A DNA stretch of 64,000 nucleotides, taken from contig NZ_JAERPS020000006.1 in the NCBI RefSeq assembly GCF_016918075.2, positions 284,898-348,897 on the forward strand, written 5' to 3'. Positions 58,673 through 64,000 of the stretch are shown here, piece by piece. This DNA is from Rheinheimera maricola. Its GTDB lineage: Bacteria > Pseudomonadota > Gammaproteobacteria > Enterobacterales > Alteromonadaceae. The number at the start of each line of letters is the position of its first letter. Position 1 is the first letter of the stretch. Under the pieces are notes generated by a model that was not told the DNA's origin, made no database searches, and worked only from the letters and a program-made list of their open reading frames with translations. Made by a program: the position numbers and the translations under genes.

Positions 58673-59806
58673 TCAGTTTAACCGGTCTGCCATTTGTGCC
58701 AGCTCAGGAAAAGCCGCTGCGGGTAATAGCGCGATCAATTGTTCAAACCGTTGCTTCAGCTGTGCATTACCTGCTGCTGATAAATTAATATGCCCCATCT
58801 TACGACCGGCGCGTTTGCTTTTACCATACCAATGTAAGTGTAACCCCGGCAGTGCCAGAATTTGCTCCGGCACCCTGTCTTCGCCAAGAATATTGACCAT
58901 TAAACTCGGACGAACCAGCGCTGTGCTGCCCAGAGGTAAATCGCACACGGCACGTAAGTGCTGCTCAAACTGGCAAACATCGGCACCTTGTTGGGTCCAA
59001 TGGCCGGAGTTATGTACACGGGGGGCTATCTCGTTAACCAGCAGCTCACCGTTAACATCAAAAAACTCTATCGCCAGCACGCCAACATAATTCAACTGAT
59101 TTGCTACTGCAGTAAACATTTGCTGTGCTTGCTGTTGCAGCTGCTCGTTGCCGCTAACCGCTAACGATACGCTCAGCACGCCATTTACATGATGGTTTTC
59201 TGTTAGCGGATATACCTGTACCTCACCGCTGCTGTTACGGGCGCCAATCAATGAGACTTCACGTTGGAACGGAATAAATTGCTCCGCCACTATAGCTTGT
59301 GTGCTATCGGCGGCCAAAAAAGCACTAATGTCCTGCCATAGCGCAGCGGCCTGTTCGGGCTGCTTTAGGCGCCACTGGCCTTTACCGTCATAACCGGCCA
59401 GTGCGCTCTTAAATACCAGCGGTAAACCCAGCTTGCTGATGGCGGCATTAAAATCGGCTTCACTATTAACAATATGATAGTTGGCAGAGCGCACACCGGC
59501 GTTGTCAAGTAATTGCTTTTCTAACCGGCGATCGCCACCAGCTTTAATCGCCGCTTCGCCAGGGAAAAACTTACCGCTTTGCTGGCACTGTGCCAATACC
59601 GGCAGCGGAATATGTTCAAATTCTGCGGTAACCACATCAGCATCAGCAATGGCATTGGCCAAACCTTTGCCCAAATTCTGCTGCGTTAGCGGATGTACTA
59701 TGCTGTCGCTGTTGACATCATAAGCGCTGATACTGATGTTCAGCGGCGCACCGGCCAGTGCCATCATCCGCGCCAATTGGCCGGCGCCCAGCACTAATAC
59801 CTTCAT
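58673..59806 (-). CDS. purK: 5-(carboxyamino)imidazole ribonucleotide synthase PurK
   Basis: This 377-residue ATP-grasp enzyme carboxylates AIR to N5-CAIR in purine synthesis. The N-terminal [15 protein letters not shown] is the family signature, followed by [13 protein letters not shown] and [14 protein letters not shown]. Its ATG overlaps the purE stop (ATGA), forming a purEK operon inserted between yrdD and tsaC relative to E. coli. Confidence 0.97.
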   Translation of the reverse strand: MKVLVLGAGQLARMMALAGAPLNISISAYDVNSDSIVHPLTQQNLGKGLANAIADADVVTAEFEHIPLPVLAQCQQSGKFFPGEAAIKAGGDRRLEKQLLDNAGVRSANYHIVNSEADFNAAISKLGLPLVFKSALAGYDGKGQWRLKQPEQAAALWQDISAFLAADSTQAIVAEQFIPFQREVSLIGARNSSGEVQVYPLTENHHVNGVLSVSLAVSGNEQLQQQAQQMFTAVANQLNYVGVLAIEFFDVNGELLVNEIAPRVHNSGHWTQQGADVCQFEQHLRAVCDLPLGSTALVRPSLMVNILGEDRVPEQILALPGLHLHWYGKSKRAGRKMGHINLSAAGNAQLKQRFEQLIALLPAAAFPELAQMADRLN

Positions 59807-60294
59807 AACTGCACCTGTGCCGGATCGGGCTGGCTGAGTACCATATCGGTTTGTGCCTGGCGAAAGGCGTCAATTTTGGTCATCAGTTCCGGGCTGTGGG
59901 TAGCCAGTATTTGTGCTGCCAGCAAGCCGGCATTGGCGGCACCGGCCTCACCAATTGCCAGGGTGCCCACCGCAACGCCCTTGGGCATCTGCACGATAGA
60001 CAGTAAAGAGTCTAAGCCTTTTAGCGCTTTGGACTGTACCGGTACGCCCAATACCGGCAGGCTGGTAAAAGCAGCGGCCATGCCCGGTAAATGTGCTGCA
60101 CCACCGGCGCCTGCAATAATGACTTTTAGTCCGCGGCTGGCTGCGCTACTGGCGTAATCGGCCAGTAGCTGCGGTGTACGATGTGCGGAAACAACTTTGG
60201 TTTCATAGGCAATACCGAACTTATCCAGCATATCAGCGGCGTGTTTCATAGTGGGCCAGTCTGATGTCGAACCCATGATGATGCCAACTTGCAT
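59803..60294 (-). CDS. purE: 5-(carboxyamino)imidazole ribonucleotide mutase PurE
   Basis: The 163-residue enzyme converts N5-CAIR to CAIR. The active-site segment [12 protein letters not shown] lies at the start, followed by [13 protein letters not shown] and [11 protein letters not shown]. The ATG at 60294 was chosen because GGAAAC precedes it and family members start right before VGIIMGS; a 60-residue longer frame upstream is not conserved in style. No PurR box could be recognised in the 119-bp gap to tsaC. Confidence 0.97.
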   Translation of the reverse strand: MQVGIIMGSTSDWPTMKHAADMLDKFGIAYETKVVSAHRTPQLLADYASSAASRGLKVIIAGAGGAAHLPGMAAAFTSLPVLGVPVQSKALKGLDSLLSIVQMPKGVAVGTLAIGEAGAANAGLLAAQILATHSPELMTKIDAFRQAQTDMVLSQPDPAQVQL

Positions 60295-60413
60295 TGTTGT
60301 TTCCTTCTGTACGTGATGAACTAAAAGCGTGAAGGCGCTATTATAGCCAGTTGCGCAACTGAAGAAAATTTTAACTGTGTTTTTCGTACAATTATCCGGG
60401 GATATGGCAATAA

Positions 60414-60968
60414 ATGGCAGAGCTGGCGTTGGTATTACAGGCTTTACAACAAGGCGGCGTGATCGCTTATCCAACCGAGGCGGTATATGGCCTTGGTTGT
60501 GACCCGGACAATGAGGCTGCGGTACTGGCGTTACTGGCGATTAAGCGGCGTCCGGTTGAGAAAGGTCTTATTTTAGTTGCGGCTAATTACTCGCAATTGC
60601 TGCCCTACGTCGATGACAAAGCCATACCGTTGGAAAAGCGCTATCAGATTTTTTCCAGTTGGCCGGGCCATATCAGCTGGGTGTTACCAGCCAGCAAGGC
60701 CGCGCCTAAATGGATCACCGGCCAGTTTGACAGCATAGCGGTGCGGGTGAGTGCGCACCCAGTGGTGCAACAGTTGTGTAGTGCTTATGGCAAACCTTTG
60801 GTATCAACCAGTGCCAATTTGTCCGGTCAGCCGGCCATCACCGACAAAGTTGTGCTGCAGCAAAGTCTCGGTGATAAGTTGTCTGCTATTATGCTCGGCG
60901 TACTGGGTGGGGCAACTCAGCCCAGTCAAATTCGTGATGCCATCAGCGGCGATATTGTAAGGAGTTAA
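60414..60968 (+). CDS. tsaC: L-threonylcarbamoyladenylate synthase TsaC
   Basis: The 184-residue YrdC-fold enzyme makes threonylcarbamoyl-AMP for the t6A37 modification of tRNAs reading ANN codons. Characteristic segments are [31 protein letters not shown] and [14 protein letters not shown]. Only 1 bp separates it from hemF. Confidence 0.96.
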   Translation: MAELALVLQALQQGGVIAYPTEAVYGLGCDPDNEAAVLALLAIKRRPVEKGLILVAANYSQLLPYVDDKAIPLEKRYQIFSSWPGHISWVLPASKAAPKWITGQFDSIAVRVSAHPVVQQLCSAYGKPLVSTSANLSGQPAITDKVVLQQSLGDKLSAIMLGVLGGATQPSQIRDAISGDIVRS

Positions 60969-60969
60969 G

Positions 60970-61902
60970 GTGACAAGTAACAAACCCCAGCAGCATTTGG
61001 CTGTAGTGCAGCAATTTTTGCAGCAATTGCAGGACAATATCTGTGCTGCGTTGGAGCAAGCAGATGGCTACGCGCAGTTTGTTGAGGATGCCTGGCAGCG
61101 ACCCGAAGGCGGTGGTGGTAAAAGCCGGGTGCTAACCGGCGGTAAGTTATTTGAACAGGCAGGGGTAAATTACTCGCATGTATTCGGTGCCAATATGCCG
61201 GCCTCGGCTACTGCACACCGGCCTGAGTTAGCCGGGCGCAGTTTTAATGCCTGTGGCGTGTCACTGGTTATTCACCCGAATAACCCTTATATACCCACCA
61301 CGCATGCCAATGTGCGTTTTTTTATTGCCGAAAAAGACGGTGAGGCGCCGGTGTGGTGGTTTGGTGGTGGTTTTGATTTAACGCCTTATTATCCGTTTGA
61401 AGAAGACGTAGTGCACTGGCACCAAACTGCTAAAGCGGCCGTTGATCCCTTTGGCAGTGATTATTACCCTGCGTATAAAAAATGGTGTGACGAGTACTTC
61501 TATTTAAAACACCGCGGCGAAACTCGCGGTGTAGGCGGGCTGTTTTTTGATGATTTAAATGCGCCGGGCTTCGAGCAAAGCTTTGCGCTGATGCGAGCTG
61601 TCGGTGAGGCCTTCACGCCGGCATATTTGCCGATAGTAGAACGGCGTAAAGCTATGCCATACGGCGATCATCAGCGACAGTTCCAGCTATATCGTCGCGG
61701 ACGCTATGTTGAATTTAATCTGGTGTACGATAGAGGCACCTTGTTTGGCCTGCAAAGCGGCGGGCGCACTGAATCCATTTTAATGTCGATGCCGCCGTTG
61801 GTGCGATGGCAATATGGTTTTCAACCCGAACCCGGCAGCGCAGAGGCGCTATTGTATGAGCGGTATCTTCAACCGCAGGATTGGTTAGGGCTTAATCGCT
61901 AA
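60970..61902 (+). CDS. hemF: Oxygen-dependent coproporphyrinogen III oxidase
   Basis: This 310-residue haem-biosynthesis enzyme oxidatively decarboxylates coproporphyrinogen III. The signature [17 protein letters not shown] and the segment [13 protein letters not shown] are present, as are GLFFDDL and the [20 protein letters not shown] region near the C terminus. It starts with GTG just after the tsaC stop with GGAG upstream. Its stop overlaps that of the convergent haemoglobin gene. Confidence 0.97.
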   Translation: MTSNKPQQHLAVVQQFLQQLQDNICAALEQADGYAQFVEDAWQRPEGGGGKSRVLTGGKLFEQAGVNYSHVFGANMPASATAHRPELAGRSFNACGVSLVIHPNNPYIPTTHANVRFFIAEKDGEAPVWWFGGGFDLTPYYPFEEDVVHWHQTAKAAVDPFGSDYYPAYKKWCDEYFYLKHRGETRGVGGLFFDDLNAPGFEQSFALMRAVGEAFTPAYLPIVERRKAMPYGDHQRQFQLYRRGRYVEFNLVYDRGTLFGLQSGGRTESILMSMPPLVRWQYGFQPEPGSAEALLYERYLQPQDWLGLNR

Positions 61903-62345
61903 CAGTTGATCATATGGCTCGCCAGTTGACCTATCGACTGGCGAATGCCATCCCGCAGCATTTTATTTTCAACCACTTCATTCAGCGCTTTATCCATGCA
62001 AAACATCCATTGCTCGCGCATTTGTTCATTTACGGTAAAAGGCATGTGCCGGGCGCGTAGGCGTGGATGGCCGTACTTTTGTTCAAATAGCGGCGGGCCG
62101 CCAAGCCAACCTGATAAAAACTCGAAAAACTTTTGCCGGATAGTATCCAGTGGTAGTGGATGAATGGCATACAGCTCTGCCGTTTGCGGGGCGGTTTCCA
62201 TGATATCGTAAAAGCGGTTGGCCAGCCGGCGTACGGCTTTTTCGCCGCCCATCATAACGTAAGGCGTTTGCTGTGGCGTAGGGTGCGGCTTGCTATTTGG
62301 CGTGGTTTTATTAAAAATCATCTGTATTAACTTCTCTATGGACAT
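61899..62345 (-). CDS. Group II truncated haemoglobin
   Basis: The 148-residue globin has a 30-residue N-terminal extension before the 2-over-2 fold. The proximal haem ligand is His100 in RARHMPF, and the group II marker Trp113 lies in [11 protein letters not shown]. The segments [12 protein letters not shown] and [10 protein letters not shown] are typical. Roles in this group include oxygen or NO handling; the position next to hemF links it to haem. The ATG at 62345 lies only 5 bp from the divergent aroE start; an ATG at 62321 is an alternative. Confidence 0.9.
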   Translation of the reverse strand: MSIEKLIQMIFNKTTPNSKPHPTPQQTPYVMMGGEKAVRRLANRFYDIMETAPQTAELYAIHPLPLDTIRQKFFEFLSGWLGGPPLFEQKYGHPRLRARHMPFTVNEQMREQWMFCMDKALNEVVENKMLRDGIRQSIGQLASHMINC

Positions 62346-62350
62346 CGCTT

Positions 62351-63169
62351 GTGGACCGTTATGCTGTTTTTGGCAATCCAATTAGGCAATCAAAGTCGCC
62401 ACTTATTCATACGCAATTTGCTACGCAGTGTGCAGAGTTACTCTCGTACGAGGCCATTTTAGCACCGGTTGATGGTTTTGCCGACAGCTGGCGTGCTTTC
62501 GTCAAGGGTGGCGGTAAAGGCGGTAATGTTACTGCACCATTTAAACAGCAAGCTTATCAGTTGGCAGATGTGTTATCTGAGCGGGCTTTGCAAGCGGGCG
62601 CAGTAAATACACTTTATATAGATAGCAATGGCAGATTACATGGTGATAATACAGATGGCATAGGCCTGGTTGCTGATTTGCAGCGGTTGGGTGTTGATCT
62701 ACCAGGCTGTGCTGTATTGCTTTTGGGCGCTGGCGGAGCCAGTAGAGGAGTTATTGGGCCTCTGCTAAACGCAGGTGTCCAACAATTGGTATTGGCTAAC
62801 CGTACGCAAAGCAAAGCTCAACTTATAGCAGAAAGTTTTACCAACACTGTCTATGCTTGTGGCTTTGCCGAGATCCCTAACAAGCCTTATCAGTTGGTAA
62901 TCAATGCGACATCGTCAGCTTTAAGTAATGAGCGGCCGGATATCAATCCTTCACATTTACAGCATTGTTTGTTGGCCTATGACCTAAGCTACAGCAGTGA
63001 ACCTACGGCATTTATGCAATGGAGTGCTAAGCACGGTGCACTGCGGCAAGCAGATGGTTTAGGCATGTTAGTATCGCAGGCAGCAGAAGCGTTTTATATC
63101 TGGCGTGGAAAAAGGCCGGATGTGACGCCTGTACTGGCGTTATTGCAACAGCAGTTAAAAGCGCGATGA
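62351..63169 (+). CDS. aroE: Shikimate dehydrogenase AroE
   Basis: The 272-residue NADPH-dependent enzyme reduces 3-dehydroshikimate in aromatic amino-acid synthesis. The substrate-binding NPIRQSKSPLIH, the catalytic Lys of GNVTAPFKQQAY, and the NADP loop LLGAGGASRG are visible, with TDGIGLVADL. The start is GTG (MDRYAVFGNP). It overlaps the DUF1488 gene by ATGA, the same linkage as aroE-yrdB of E. coli. Confidence 0.97.
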   Translation: MDRYAVFGNPIRQSKSPLIHTQFATQCAELLSYEAILAPVDGFADSWRAFVKGGGKGGNVTAPFKQQAYQLADVLSERALQAGAVNTLYIDSNGRLHGDNTDGIGLVADLQRLGVDLPGCAVLLLGAGGASRGVIGPLLNAGVQQLVLANRTQSKAQLIAESFTNTVYACGFAEIPNKPYQLVINATSSALSNERPDINPSHLQHCLLAYDLSYSSEPTAFMQWSAKHGALRQADGLGMLVSQAAEAFYIWRGKRPDVTPVLALLQQQLKAR

Positions 63170-63402
63170 ACCAGCAGCTGATCTTCAATAATGATTTTGA
63201 CTTTAATTCCAGCAGACAAGCTGTGAGTTTTAGCTGTCTTGTTTCGGGGCTAAAGGTGGATTGCTATATTGCTCTGCCGGCCGGCCAGCAGCCTGAACGC
63301 TTTTTACAGCAAGTTCAGGCTGAGGCTTTTAACTGGGAAGATGCTGCCGAGCAGGCGATAGCCGAAGAGGCATATAGCAGTGCCGGCGAGATCTGGCTTT
63401 AA
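63166..63402 (+). CDS. DUF1488 family protein (YrdB-like)
   Basis: This 78-residue protein of unknown function follows aroE with a 4-bp overlap, as yrdB does in E. coli. It starts MNQQLIFNNDFDFNSSRQAV, has no signal peptide, and is predicted as a small alpha/beta protein. Its stop overlaps that of the convergent yrdA-like gene. Confidence 0.88.
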   Translation: MNQQLIFNNDFDFNSSRQAVSFSCLVSGLKVDCYIALPAGQQPERFLQQVQAEAFNWEDAAEQAIAEEAYSSAGEIWL

Positions 63403-63932
63403 GCTTCAGCCAGATACTCGTTCTTCAATATTACATAGTTCGCTGCCGACTCTGTTAAAAATGCTTTTTCAGCAGCATTTAATGGCCGCGCTTGTTTCAC
63501 AGGGCTGCCGACATATAAGTAGCCGCTTTGCAGACGCTTACCTGGCGGCACTAAACTGCCTGCGCCGATAATCACCTCGTCTTCTACTATTACATCATCC
63601 ATTACGATAGCGCCCATACCCACCAGGATACGATTGCCAAGAGTGCAGCCATGCAACATGACTTTATGGCCGACAGTGACATCCTCGCCGATAACCAGCG
63701 GCGAGCCGTCGGGTTTGTTGGGACTGCGGCGGGACAAATGCAGTACCGAGCCGTCCTGAATATTAGTGCGGGCGCCAATGCGGATATAGTTAACATCACC
63801 GCGTGCAGCGACCAAAGGCCAGATGCTGACATCTTCAGCTAAATTAATATCGCCAACCAGCACGCTGGATTCGTCTATATATACCCCTGATGCCAGTTTC
63901 GGCGTTATACCTTTATAAGCTCGTATCGTCAT
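63399..63932 (-). CDS. Gamma carbonic anhydrase family protein (YrdA-like)
   Basis: The 177-residue left-handed beta-helix protein of the gamma-CA/PaaY family has hexapeptide repeats (SVLVGDINLAEDVSIWP, RNIQDGSVLHL-like). Metal-binding histidines lie in LHLSRR and VGHKVMLHGC. Activity of YrdA-type members is uncertain. The ATG at 63932 has GGAGG five bases upstream; a TTG four codons earlier would place that site inside the gene. The remaining 68 bp to the window end hold no recognisable feature. Confidence 0.92.
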   Translation of the reverse strand: MTIRAYKGITPKLASGVYIDESSVLVGDINLAEDVSIWPLVAARGDVNYIRIGARTNIQDGSVLHLSRRSPNKPDGSPLVIGEDVTVGHKVMLHGCTLGNRILVGMGAIVMDDVIVEDEVIIGAGSLVPPGKRLQSGYLYVGSPVKQARPLNAAEKAFLTESAANYVILKNEYLAEA

Positions 63933-64000
63933 AATGTCCTCCAATGCTGCGTTATTATGCAGTAAATGTACTAAAAAAGCGCTTTTCGCTGCATTTTTCT

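Noticed and set aside
60295..60413. PurR operator before purE
   Set aside because: No sequence close to ACGCAAACGTTTNCNT in the gap.
60295..60474. 60-residue N-terminal extension of PurE
   Set aside because: PurE proteins start just before VGIIMGS, a GGAA site precedes the ATG at 60294, and the extension overlaps the divergent tsaC start.

Overview
The window is chromosomal DNA from around the replication origin of a gammaproteobacterium. Three things point there: the complete F-type ATP synthase operon, an Escherichia coli-like oriC between mnmG and mioC, and the block mnmE-yidC-yidD-rnpA-rpmH / dnaA-dnaN-recF-gyrB-glyQS. The gene order, together with the def-fmt-rsmB-trkA, dprA-smg-yrdD-tsaC and aroE-yrdB/yrdA groups, fits Alteromonadales or related lineages such as Rheinheimera, Alishewanella or Arsukibacterium. 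The genus is an inference from gene order and protein style. No rRNA, tRNA, CRISPR array or intact transposase was seen.

Layout. 1-1.4 kb: the 3' part of a beta-propeller protein. 1.5-8.4 kb (minus): atpIBEFHAGDC, read from a promoter near 8.5 kb. 8.6-12.8 kb (minus): mnmG, rsmG, parA, parB. 12.9-13.2 kb: oriC, with nine GATC sites in 143 bp, AT-rich 13-mer-like repeats and DnaA boxes. 13.4-22.3 kb: mioC, then a block that looks specific to the lineage (DEAD-box helicase, M1-family peptidase with a DUF6702 protein, thioredoxin 2, YbhB-like protein, MFS transporter). The block ends in a 1.3-kb segment bounded by 18-bp repeats of the mnmE 3' end and carrying a frameshifted NYN nuclease gene. 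22.5-26.4 kb (minus): rpmH-rnpA-yidD-yidC-mnmE, with a strongly structured RNA element between yidC and mnmE. 26.9-35.9 kb (plus): dnaA-dnaN-recF-gyrB-glyQ-glyS, with two parS sites inside recF.

36-42.8 kb is accessory: a membrane-anchored alpha/beta hydrolase, an ECF sigma factor with a DUF6768 membrane partner, three signalling genes (GAF, double-receiver regulator, diguanylate cyclase), a gene-poor stretch, a junction where two divergent genes both lost their 5' ends, tusA, and a 140-bp palindromic element. 42.8-64 kb is conserved housekeeping: fadBA (with a PsrA-like operator), slt, pepQ, trkH, def-fmt-rsmB-trkA, a LysM protein, dprA-smg-yrdD, purEK, tsaC-hemF, a truncated haemoglobin, aroE-DUF1488 and yrdA.

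How the parts fit: oriC, DnaA, DnaN, RecF, GyrB, ParAB and parS together start replication and segregate the origin. RpmH, RnpA, YidD, YidC, MnmE, MnmG, RsmG, RsmB, Fmt, Def and TsaC serve translation, tRNA or rRNA modification and membrane-protein insertion. The most unusual observations are the mnmE att-like duplication with its broken cargo gene, the structured yidC-mnmE RNA with CsrA-like loops, and the double-truncation junction at about 42.0 kb.
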